Source: a bacterium
GTDB lineage: Bacteria; Patescibacteriota; Microgenomatia; Levybacterales; UBA12049
Reading direction: 5' to 3'
NCBI GenBank assembly: GCA_021852095.1
Contig: JAJZOC010000010.1
Span: 1 to 6,714 of the forward strand
DNA: 6,714 nt
This document shows, piece after piece, positions 1 through 6,657 of the stretch (within the stretch, counting starts at the first letter, position 1; every line of letters starts with the position of its first letter). A program made the translations under genes and the position numbers. The notes under the pieces were generated by a model that ran no database searches, was not told the origin of the DNA, and saw only the letters and a list, made by a program, of their open reading frames with translations.

Positions 1-37
1 TCTTTCAAATTCCTTCTTGTTATTCCTATTTTTTCTT

Positions 38-117
38 TGTCATTCCCGCGTATGCGGGAATCCAATTAAAGATAAGCGCTTATTGCTAATTAGATTCCCC
101 TCTGCAGGGGAATGACA
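38..117. repeat. 80-base composite palindrome with two dRS3-like hairpins
   Basis: The element is symmetric about the junction 77/78. The outer arms TGTCATTCCC (38-47) and GGGAATGACA (108-117) pair perfectly, and GGGAATC (56-62) pairs with GATTCCC (93-99). AATTA (64-68) pairs with TAATT (87-91), and the centre ATAAGCGCTTAT (72-83) is a perfect palindrome. Each end also folds alone: 42-61 and 94-113 both have the form ATTCCC-8 bases-GGGAAT, with 8-bp stems and 4-base loops. That form matches the dRS3 repeat described in Neisseria intergenic regions; relatedness by descent is not shown. There is no T tract after either hairpin, so it is not a convincing terminator. A small non-autonomous mobile or REP-like repeat is the best reading. 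Confidence 0.8.
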
Positions 118-153
118 CTTAAAAAAACTAAACAGTTACATACCATAACAACA

Positions 154-187
154 TTGACAACAAATTATAAATTTGCTAGATTATAAT
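154..187 (+). promoter_or_regulatory. Probable sigma70-type promoter of the pyr operon
   Basis: A perfect -35 box TTGACA lies at 154-159. Two -10 boxes are possible. TAGATT at 177-182 has the ideal 17-base spacing and an extended TGC before it (174-176), predicting a transcript start near 189. A perfect TATAAT lies at 182-187 but 22 bases from the -35 box, which is too long for normal use of both, and would start near 194. Either way the untranslated leader is only about 25 to 30 bases and begins at or inside the hairpin that follows. No other promoter of this quality is seen upstream of pyrB. Confidence 0.65.
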
Positions 188-188
188 C

Positions 189-218
189 CCAGAGACCAAA
201 AAAATCTCTGGATTTTTT
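189..218 (+). terminator. Attenuator-like hairpin plus T tract abutting the pyrB start
   Basis: CCAGAGA (189-195) pairs perfectly with TCTCTGG (205-211), giving a 7-bp stem with a 9-base, A-rich loop. An A and then six T (213-218) follow, and the ATG of pyrB begins at 219. The form is that of an intrinsic terminator, although the stem is short. It lies downstream of the promoter at 154-187, so it would act on the operon's own transcript. It also fills the place where a ribosome binding site would be. No PyrR-type binding loop or competing antiterminator pairing is seen. It could instead stop read-through from a gene to the left of the window. Confidence 0.55.
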
Positions 219-1208
219 ATGGACACAGAAAATGCGACAGAACAGATAAACGGCAAGTTTAAGGGCAAAGATATTTTATCTCTTGACCAATTTTCTTCAA
301 AAGATATACAGATTCTTTTCTCCGCTGTTAAAAAAATGAAAAATATTGCTGTTAATTCTAAACCTTCAAAACTATTGCAGGGTAAAATAATAACTCTTCT
401 TTTTTATGAACCCTCAAGCAGAACATTTGGCAGTTTTTCCGCCGCTGTCAAACGGCTTGGCGGACAAACCATCGCCGTTCAAGATCCCCAAAGAGTTTCA
501 TCTGTTGCCAAAGGGGAAACACTGGAAGATACAATAAGGGTTTTCGAATCCTACTGCGATGCGATCGTAATCCGTCATCCGGAAAAAGGTAAAGTTAAAG
601 CCGCGGCAGACGCGGCTTTTTTTATACCTGTAATAAATGGGGGAGACGGAGTAGGGGAGCATCCAACGCAGGCATTATATGATCTGTACACAATCTATGA
701 AAAATTTAAAACATTGGAAAATTTAACACTGCTTATTGCCGGAGATTTACTAAACGGCAGAACAGTCCACTCACTTCTTAAGGGACTTTCACTTTTTAAG
801 CGCAATACTGTTTATCTTTTGTCTCCCAGCCAGCTTCGTCTCTCACGAGACGATTTTTTTACTTTTTCTAACAAAGGATTAAAATTAATTGAAATAGAAA
901 GTACTAAAGATATTCCCAAAAACGCTCATGTATGGTACTGGACAAGGGTGCAAAAAGAACGATTTACAAATATGAAACTATACGAGAAAGTAAAAAACCG
1001 CTTTATCCTAACACCCCAACTTATCAAAGACTACGGTAATAAAAATATGATTCTCATGCATCCTCTGCCTAGAATCGAAGAGATAGCCAAAGACGTAGAT
1101 ACTGATCCAAGAGCCGTGTATCTGCGCTCGCAGATAAGAAACGGCATGTATGTTCGCATGGCGCTTTTGGCGCTTATTTTAGGCAAATCGGTTAAAAATA
1201 AAAGATGA
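219..1208 (+). CDS. pyrB: Aspartate carbamoyltransferase, catalytic chain
   Basis: Catalyses carbamoyl phosphate + L-aspartate to N-carbamoyl-L-aspartate, the committed step of pyrimidine synthesis in the cytoplasm. At 329 residues it is full length. The carbamoyl phosphate loop is FYEPSSRT at 62-69; the usual motif has T or G where this has S67. Further active-site matches are S94 and K98 of the 80s-type loop, R119-H120, GEHPTQ at 146-151, GRTVHS at 180-185, TRVQKER at 242-248 and HPLPR at 281-285. The wording (VGEHPTQAL, RNGMYVRMALLA) is closer to the ATCase part of animal CAD, as I recall it, than to E. coli PyrB. ATG 219 is the only reasonable in-frame start before the conserved GKDILSLDQF, although it has no Shine-Dalgarno sequence. 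No pyrI is nearby, so a plain catalytic trimer is likely. It overlaps carA by 4 bases (ATGA), and an intrinsic-terminator-like hairpin lies inside the frame at 597-623. Confidence 0.96.
   Translation: MDTENATEQINGKFKGKDILSLDQFSSKDIQILFSAVKKMKNIAVNSKPSKLLQGKIITLLFYEPSSRTFGSFSAAVKRLGGQTIAVQDPQRVSSVAKGETLEDTIRVFESYCDAIVIRHPEKGKVKAAADAAFFIPVINGGDGVGEHPTQALYDLYTIYEKFKTLENLTLLIAGDLLNGRTVHSLLKGLSLFKRNTVYLLSPSQLRLSRDDFFTFSNKGLKLIEIESTKDIPKNAHVWYWTRVQKERFTNMKLYEKVKNRFILTPQLIKDYGNKNMILMHPLPRIEEIAKDVDTDPRAVYLRSQIRNGMYVRMALLALILGKSVKNKR
597..623 (+). terminator. Intrinsic-terminator-like hairpin inside pyrB
   Basis: AAAGCCGCG (597-605) pairs perfectly with CGCGGCTTT (611-619) around a 5-base loop GCAGA, and the stem runs into seven T (617-623). 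The stem has six G-C pairs in an otherwise AT-rich gene. The bases encode K127 to F135 (KAAADAAFF), between R119-H120 and the GEHPTQ motif, and the reading frame continues unbroken. On the minus strand the following sequence is less T-rich, so the signal points rightward. Translating ribosomes would normally keep it open; it may cause polarity if translation is poor. Function is inferred from shape only. Confidence 0.6.
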
Positions 1209-2239
1209 CAGGAACACTAATTCTAGAAGACGGGTCAAAATTTACAGGAACATCTTTCGGATTCCAAAAATCTTCGGCCGGAGAAGTTGTATTCTCAACA
1301 GGCATGGTTGGATATCCGGAAAGTTTAACTGATCCTTCCTATAAAGGGCAGATTCTAATTTTAACTTATCCCATTATCGGCAGCTACGGCGTACCGGATA
1401 AAAAATACTGGGAATCCGATGCCATCCAAGTTTCGGGTCTTGTTGTCTCAAACTACATCAATACTCCATCGCACTTTCAAAGTAAATTCAGTTTAGGTGA
1501 TTGGCTAAAAAGAGAAAAAGTTCCCGCTCTGGAAATTACAGACACGCGGTTATTAACGCAAATAATAAGAACGAAGGGAACCATGCTTGGAAAAATTATC
1601 ATAAAAAAAGATCTTGAATTTTATGATCCGAATAAAACCAATTTAGTTGCAGATGTTTCAACAAAAAAAATTTTAAGAGAAGGAACCGGCACGAAAACAG
1701 TAGTTCTCATAGACTGCGGTACAAAACTTAATATAAAAAGGAATCTTATTAAACGAGGACTTAAAGTAATCACGGTCCCCTGGAATTTTGATCTTTTTAC
1801 AAATAAAGTTGAAAAGTTTGACGCTGTTGTTGTTTCTAACGGTCCAGGAGACCCGAAAATGGTTCAGGAAACAATTAACATTGTAAGAAAAATTTTAGAT
1901 AAAAAAATTCCTTTATTGGGAATCTGTCTTGGACATCAGATTCTAACACTAGCAGGCGGCGGAAACACTTATAAGCTGAAGTTTGGTCACCGAAGTCAAA
2001 ATCAGCCATGCATTCTGAAAGGATCGAAAAGATGTTTTTTAACAACGCAAAACCATAGTTTCGCTGTTAACAGAATACCAAATGGGTTTAAATCTTGGTT
2101 TGAAAACGCGAATGATGGCTCAAACGAAGGCATAATACATAAAAAGTATCCATTTATGTCTGTACAGTTTCATCCGGAATCAAATCCAGGACCGCAGGAT
2201 GGCGAATGGATATTTGATTATTTCTTAAAAAGAATTTAG
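1205..2239 (+). CDS. carA: Carbamoyl phosphate synthetase small (glutaminase) subunit
   Basis: Hydrolyses glutamine and passes ammonia through the CarA-CarB tunnel to the large subunit. At 344 residues it is somewhat shorter than the E. coli protein. The N-terminal CPSase small-chain domain covers roughly 1-150 (EDGSKFTG, GEVVFSTGMVGY, LTDPSY). The class I glutamine amidotransferase domain follows from about 165, with the oxyanion loop NGPGDP at 212-217, nucleophile C241 in GICLGHQ, and H323/E325 in QFHPE completing the triad. It is therefore glutamine-dependent. YGVP (61-64), TPSH (87-90), NQPC (266-269) and NANDGSNEGI (301-310) resemble the matching parts of animal CAD from memory. The ATG overlaps the pyrB TGA as ATGA, which suggests translational coupling; no Shine-Dalgarno motif precedes it. 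Five bases separate it from carB. Confidence 0.96.
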   Translation: MTGTLILEDGSKFTGTSFGFQKSSAGEVVFSTGMVGYPESLTDPSYKGQILILTYPIIGSYGVPDKKYWESDAIQVSGLVVSNYINTPSHFQSKFSLGDWLKREKVPALEITDTRLLTQIIRTKGTMLGKIIIKKDLEFYDPNKTNLVADVSTKKILREGTGTKTVVLIDCGTKLNIKRNLIKRGLKVITVPWNFDLFTNKVEKFDAVVVSNGPGDPKMVQETINIVRKILDKKIPLLGICLGHQILTLAGGGNTYKLKFGHRSQNQPCILKGSKRCFLTTQNHSFAVNRIPNGFKSWFENANDGSNEGIIHKKYPFMSVQFHPESNPGPQDGEWIFDYFLKRI

Positions 2240-2244
2240 TCTTT

Positions 2245-5200
2245 ATGCAAATAAAAAAAGTATTAATTTTGGGATCCGGAGCTCTAAAAATAGGCGAGGC
2301 AGGAGAGTTTGATTACTCCGGTTCCCAAGCAATAAAAGCCCTGAAAGAGGAAGGAATTAAGACAGTACTCGTAAATCCAAATATAGCAACTGTTCAAACT
2401 TCAGAATCTTTAGCGGATACTGTATATTTTCTGCCTGTTAATGACTATTTCGTCGGGAAAATAATAGAAAAAGAAAAACCAGATTCAATATTGCTGTCTT
2501 TTGGCGGACAAACTGCATTAAACTGCGGCATTGCCTTAACCAAACAGGGAATTATAAAAAAACACAACGTAAAAATTCTGGGGACGCCGATTAAGAGCGT
2601 AATATTAACCGAGGACAGAAAAAAATTTGCAAACCATCTTAAGAAGATAGGTATTATTACCCCGCTAAGCCACAGCACAAAAAGCATAAACGAGGCATTT
2701 AAAATAGCACAAAAGATAGGATTTCCGGTAATGATAAGGGCGGGATACGCGTTAGGAGGACAAGGAAGCGGTATTGCCCATAACCCACAAGAGCTTCAGA
2801 AAATAGCCCGAAGAGCGTTGGCATTTACACCCCAAATCTTGGTTGAACAATACCTACATCACTTTAAAGAAATAGAGTATGAAATAGTACGGGACAAATA
2901 CGATAATTGCATAGCTGTTTGTAACATGGAAAATATGGATCCTCTAGGAATTCATACGGGCGATTCTATTGTTGTTGCCCCGAGCCAAACGCTGACAAAT
3001 TATGAATATCATACTCTTAGAAGCATAGCCATAAAAATTGTTAGAAGCCTTAAGATAGTAGGGGAATGCAATGTGCAATTCGCCTTAAATCCTAAACCAA
3101 AAGATAATGAAATTGATTATTATGTTATCGAAGTAAACGCGCGCCTTTCAAGAAGTTCCGCTCTCGCATCAAAAGCAACAGGATATCCGTTAGCTTACAT
3201 AGGCGCTAAACTGGCAATAGGCAAAGGTTTAACCGAATTAACAAATAAGGTTACGCAAAAAACTTCCGCCTGTTTTGAACCTGCCCTTGATTATATTGTG
3301 GTGAAAATCCCCAGATGGGATATAGAGAAATTTAGAGGGGCGGACGAAAAAATAGGCAGCAGCATGAAATCGGTCGGAGAAGTTATGGGCATAGGACGTA
3401 AATTTGAAGAAGCATACCAAAAAGCAATTCGCATGCTGGATTTAGATTTTGAAGGCGCAAGCAGTTCTTTACTTCTCAATAATGGCAAAACGATCACAGA
3501 TCTTTTACAAACTCCAACACCCAAACGAATCTTTGCCATTGCCGATGCATTAAAAGATAACTTTCCCGTTTCCAGAATTTATAAATTAACAGGCATAGAT
3601 CCGTGGTTCTTATACAGGATTAAAAATATTATAGATGCGGAAAAAAATATCCCTAGAAAATTACAAAAGCTTGAAAAACAACAATTAATAAATCTTAAAC
3701 AGCTTGGCTTCTCCGACAAAAGAATAGGCGCTCTTATGGATACAACGGGGCTTAAAGTCAGAGAAAAAAGAAAAAAATACAATATTATTCCATCCGTAAT
3801 GCAAATAGATACATTAGCCGGAGAATTCCCTGCTAAAACAAGTTATCTTTATCTAACTTATAACGGCGACCATAACGATATAAACCCTCTATATGAAAAA
3901 GGGGTAATAGTTTTAGGATCGGGACCATACAGAATAGGATCTTCTGTAGAATTTGATTGGACAAGCGTTAACACCGCTTTAAGTTTACGAAAATACAATA
4001 AAGAATCCATAATCATAAACTGTAATCCGGAAACAGTCTCAACAGATTACGACATATCAACAAGACTCTATTTTGAAGAATTAACCTTTGAAAGGATAAC
4101 AGACATCTATGATTTCGAAAACCCGTTCGCTGTTATAGTTTCTGTCGGAGGACAAACACCAAATAATCGGGCTAAGGCTTTGAAAGCATACGGAACTAGG
4201 ATATTAGGAACCGATCCTAAAGACATAGATAGAGCAGAGGATAGATCCAAATTCTCAAAGCTTTTAGACAAACTGCAAATCTCCCAACCGGCATGGAATA
4301 AATTTACAGATATTAATTCTGCCATGATTTTCTGCCGCAAAGTAGGATACCCCATACTTTTAAGACCTTCTTTTGTTCTTTCCGGAACCTTAATGAGAAT
4401 ATGTCATAATCAAGAAGAACTCGTACACTTCCTTCAGGACGCCACTAAAATTTCTAAAGATTATCCTATCACGGTATCCAAATTTATAGAGGAAGCAAAA
4501 GAAATCGAACTTGACGCAGTCGCCCAAAACGGCCAGGTAATGACGTTTGCCATATCCGAACATGTTGAAAACGCCGGAGTTCATTCGGGAGACGCTTCAA
4601 TTATTTTTCCTCCGCAAAAAATTTACACTGAAACACAGAAAAAAATAGAAGAAATAGGAAAAAAACTGGCTAAAGAACTTAACATCACGGGCCCTTTTAA
4701 TATTCAATTTCTGGCTAAGAATAACAACATCCAGGTTATAGAAATTAATCTACGCTCGTCAAGAACATTTCCATTTATTTCTAAAGTCTCGAAAATCAAC
4801 TTTACCAAACTAGCCACTGATGCGTTTTTTAAAAACGCGAGAGAACAACACGTTAACAACAAAATAAACTTTGTCGCTGTTAAGGTTGCTCAATTTTCCT
4901 TTGCCAGACTAACAGGCGCAGATCCAATACTGCATGTTGAAATGAGTTCAACCGGAGAAGTTGCTTGCTTTGGTCAAGACACTGAAGAAGCTTTTCTAAA
5001 AGGTGAAATCGCCGTTGGCGGAAGGATACCTAAGAAAGGAATATTTATATCGCTTGGCGGAGATATAAATAAAATGCTGTTTCTGCCAAGCATAAAAAAG
5101 GCTGTCTCTCTAAGAATACCCATTTACGCAACGGAGAAGACAGCTCTTTTCCTAGCCAAGAACGGCATAAAAGCGAAAAGACTTTATAAAATCCACGAAA

Positions 5201-5445
5201 ATAAATCACCCAATATATTAAAGTTTTTCCAAGACAGAAAAATAGATCTTGCTATTAATATTGTTGATGATAGCCTAAAAAAAGATTTAAACGATGACTT
5301 CGCGATAAGACGCTCCGCAACAGATCACAATATTCCCCTTTTTACGAAGCTGAAAAAAGGAGAACTTTTTATTGAGGCTATTACAACAAAAAGCCTAGAT
5401 GATCTACAGATCAAATCATGGGATGAATACCTTACCCAACAATAA
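2245..5445 (+). CDS. carB: Carbamoyl phosphate synthetase large subunit
   Basis: Makes carbamoyl phosphate from bicarbonate, ammonia from CarA and two ATP. At 1066 residues it is full length. The first ATP-grasp half (about 1-400) has GEFDYSGSQA at 20-29, the EDR arginine R125, MIRAGYALGGQGSG at 163-176 and the metal-site EVNAR at 296-300. The oligomerisation region is about 400-550. The second ATP-grasp half (about 553-930) has SSVEFDW at 566-572, RPSFVLSG at 707-714 and EINLR at 833-837. The C-terminal MGS-like allosteric domain (about 931-1066) keeps ATEKTA (962-967) and RRSA (1022-1025), positions linked to nucleotide effector binding in relatives, so feedback by UMP or UTP is plausible. 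LSG (712-714) replaces the LGG common in bacteria, as in CAD. The ATG fits the conserved start of the family but has no Shine-Dalgarno motif. The protein appears intact. Confidence 0.97.
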   Translation: MQIKKVLILGSGALKIGEAGEFDYSGSQAIKALKEEGIKTVLVNPNIATVQTSESLADTVYFLPVNDYFVGKIIEKEKPDSILLSFGGQTALNCGIALTKQGIIKKHNVKILGTPIKSVILTEDRKKFANHLKKIGIITPLSHSTKSINEAFKIAQKIGFPVMIRAGYALGGQGSGIAHNPQELQKIARRALAFTPQILVEQYLHHFKEIEYEIVRDKYDNCIAVCNMENMDPLGIHTGDSIVVAPSQTLTNYEYHTLRSIAIKIVRSLKIVGECNVQFALNPKPKDNEIDYYVIEVNARLSRSSALASKATGYPLAYIGAKLAIGKGLTELTNKVTQKTSACFEPALDYIVVKIPRWDIEKFRGADEKIGSSMKSVGEVMGIGRKFEEAYQKAIRMLDLDFEGASSSLLLNNGKTITDLLQTPTPKRIFAIADALKDNFPVSRIYKLTGIDPWFLYRIKNIIDAEKNIPRKLQKLEKQQLINLKQLGFSDKRIGALMDTTGLKVREKRKKYNIIPSVMQIDTLAGEFPAKTSYLYLTYNGDHNDINPLYEKGVIVLGSGPYRIGSSVEFDWTSVNTALSLRKYNKESIIINCNPETVSTDYDISTRLYFEELTFERITDIYDFENPFAVIVSVGGQTPNNRAKALKAYGTRILGTDPKDIDRAEDRSKFSKLLDKLQISQPAWNKFTDINSAMIFCRKVGYPILLRPSFVLSGTLMRICHNQEELVHFLQDATKISKDYPITVSKFIEEAKEIELDAVAQNGQVMTFAISEHVENAGVHSGDASIIFPPQKIYTETQKKIEEIGKKLAKELNITGPFNIQFLAKNNNIQVIEINLRSSRTFPFISKVSKINFTKLATDAFFKNAREQHVNNKINFVAVKVAQFSFARLTGADPILHVEMSSTGEVACFGQDTEEAFLKGEIAVGGRIPKKGIFISLGGDINKMLFLPSIKKAVSLRIPIYATEKTALFLAKNGIKAKRLYKIHENKSPNILKFFQDRKIDLAINIVDDSLKKDLNDDFAIRRSATDHNIPLFTKLKKGELFIEAITTKSLDDLQIKSWDEYLTQQ

Positions 5446-5448
5446 ATG

Positions 5449-5457
5449 TGGTATACT
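5449..5457 (+). promoter_or_regulatory. Extended -10 box just before the deaminase-like gene
   Basis: TGGTATACT gives a TGn extension and the -10 hexamer TATACT (5452-5457), five of six matches to TATAAT. If the last base of the hexamer is -7, transcription starts at 5464, exactly the A of the next ATG, so a leaderless mRNA is predicted. No good -35 box is seen 16-18 bases upstream, in the end of carB, but extended -10 promoters often do without one. AT-rich sequence makes chance matches fairly common. Confidence 0.45.
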
Positions 5458-5463
5458 TTTTAA

Positions 5464-6474
5464 ATGATTAGAGATTCTGGACTTGCAGATTTACATGCAC
5501 ATTTAACTACCTCTATTCATCCCTCAATTTATTGGCGGATTGCCCACAGCCAGGGTTTTAAACTCCCAAAAAAGGATTATCATGAATTTTTAGAATATGT
5601 TACTCTTTCGATCAACAAGAAGACGACGATGAAAGAGTATTTTGACACTATCTATCATCCTTTGCTTAACAAATTAAGCTCCGGCACATACGCGGTCGAG
5701 GAGGGAACATACGAGGTAATAAGCGGAGCATACAGATCAAGCGGAATAAATTTAATTGAGTTAAGAAATAATCCAATGAAACATAATCATGAAGGACAAG
5801 AAGATTTGGATCATATAATAATGGCAATGCTAAGAGGAATGGAAAGAGCGCTTCTTGAGTATCCAAAGGTATCTGCCGGAATTATATTTTGCCTGGACAG
5901 ACAGTTTACTTATGAAAAAAATAAGATAATTGTAGAAAAAGCTATTAAGTATAGAAAACGAGGAGTTATAGCCATAGATTTCGCCAATTATGATACGGGT
6001 ATGTTTCATTTTAACGAATATTCGGATCTTATAGAGAAGGCAGTAAGGGAAGGTCTAAAAGTCGTAGCTCACTCGGGAGAAACAGACGATACCAATGATA
6101 TGTGGGAAGCAATAGAATTTGTCAAACCTAAACGGATCGGTCATGGCATTAAAGCCGCTTACGATAAAAAACTTATGAAGGAGCTTGTCAAAAAAGAAAT
6201 TGTCCTTGAAATTTGTCCCCTTTCCAATATCGCCACCAATGCCGTCGAAAACGTAGACGAACTTAGATTTATTATTAGAACATTTATAGAAAATAAGGTA
6301 AAATTTTGCATAAATACCGATTGGCCGGAGATCATTAAAAACGGAAAACTTGTTGAACAGTTCGAATTTTTGAATAAACATAAAATTTTAGATGAAGAAG
6401 AACTGAAAAGATACAACAGTATCGCCCTGACAAGTTCTTTTATTCCGGGAAAAAATCTCTCCGCCTACTTATAG
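5464..6474 (+). CDS. Adenosine-deaminase-family metal hydrolase, altered pocket
   Basis: A 336-residue protein of the adenosine/AMP deaminase branch of the amidohydrolase fold, probably cytoplasmic; no signal peptide is seen. Metal and catalytic residues expected for the family are present: H11 and H13 (LHAHL), H203 and E206 (AHSGE), H227 (RIGHG) and D286 (NTD). CPLSN (251-255) and ELR (99-101) are also family landmarks. Nucleoside-contact positions differ. After LHAHL there is TTS where adenosine deaminases have DGS or DGA, FANYD (173-177) replaces LAGDE, and NTDWP (284-288) replaces NTDDP. Deamination of a purine or related ring is likely, but the true substrate is uncertain and I withhold the symbol add. 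It starts 18 bases after carB with no Shine-Dalgarno motif; the ATG sits ten codons before the metal motif, as expected. It may be read through from carB or from the box at 5449. Confidence 0.85.
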   Translation: MIRDSGLADLHAHLTTSIHPSIYWRIAHSQGFKLPKKDYHEFLEYVTLSINKKTTMKEYFDTIYHPLLNKLSSGTYAVEEGTYEVISGAYRSSGINLIELRNNPMKHNHEGQEDLDHIIMAMLRGMERALLEYPKVSAGIIFCLDRQFTYEKNKIIVEKAIKYRKRGVIAIDFANYDTGMFHFNEYSDLIEKAVREGLKVVAHSGETDDTNDMWEAIEFVKPKRIGHGIKAAYDKKLMKELVKKEIVLEICPLSNIATNAVENVDELRFIIRTFIENKVKFCINTDWPEIIKNGKLVEQFEFLNKHKILDEEELKRYNSIALTSSFIPGKNLSAYL

Positions 6475-6498
6475 TATATATAAATAGTATATATATAA
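6471..6498 (+). repeat. Short AT-only tandem repeat at the end of the operon
   Basis: ATAGTATATATAA (6471-6483) is followed directly by ATAGTATATATATAA (6484-6498), the same unit with one extra TA. It begins in the last codon and stop of the deaminase-like gene and fills nearly all of the gap to the convergent small gene. It can fold only into a weak A-T hairpin and has no proper T tract, so I do not call it a terminator. Confidence 0.6.
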
Positions 6499-6499
6499 A

Positions 6500-6652
6500 T
6501 TATGTTTTATGCCTATTGCCTTTAACGTATCTCATGTCTCTTGTTTTATCTCCCTGCCTGCTGTCTCTATGTGTCAGTTCTTCCCGCATAAAGAAAAAGT
6601 CTAAAGTTCTAGATGGATGTTTTCTTACAAAGTTATAAACATTTATTAACAC
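6500..6652 (-). CDS. Small basic hypothetical protein, 50 residues
   Basis: The frame starts with GTG at 6652 (read leftward) and ends with TAA at 6502-6500. The protein begins MLINVYNFVRKHPSRTLDFF and ends YVKGNRHKT. The first 22 residues mix hydrophobic and aromatic residues; the rest is strongly charged, with 12 Lys/Arg in total against 6 Asp/Glu and no Cys. I do not recognise a family. The main evidence that it is real is the ribosome binding site AGGAGGTGA five bases before the GTG, far better than any other in the window. The coding strand is also purine-rich. It converges on the operon with 25 bases between stop codons. A binding role for nucleic acid would fit the charge but is a guess. 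Confidence 0.5.
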   Translation of the reverse strand: MLINVYNFVRKHPSRTLDFFFMREELTHRDSRQGDKTRDMRYVKGNRHKT

Positions 6653-6657
6653 AATCT

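Noticed and set aside
1..37. Possible end of a gene entering from the left
   Set aside because: Several frames are open for this short stretch on both strands, but there is no conserved sequence, start or stop context to support any of them.
64..91. dif/Xer-like site in the centre of the palindrome (ATAA-GCGC-TTAT)
   Set aside because: The central gap is four bases rather than the usual six or so, and the flanking halves do not match a dif consensus that I know.
1663..1674. Eight A then four T in carA as a slippage site
   Set aside because: The frame continues normally with conserved sequence on both sides, and such runs are common at this base composition.
4822..4838. GCGTTTTTT-AAAAACGC hairpin inside carB
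   Set aside because: The stem is mostly A-T and is explained by Lys/Phe/Asn codons in an AT-rich gene; no T tract follows.
6509..6604. Plus-strand frame of 31 codons antisense to the small gene
   Set aside because: It has no ribosome binding site or recognisable sequence, and the minus-strand frame over the same bases has far better support.
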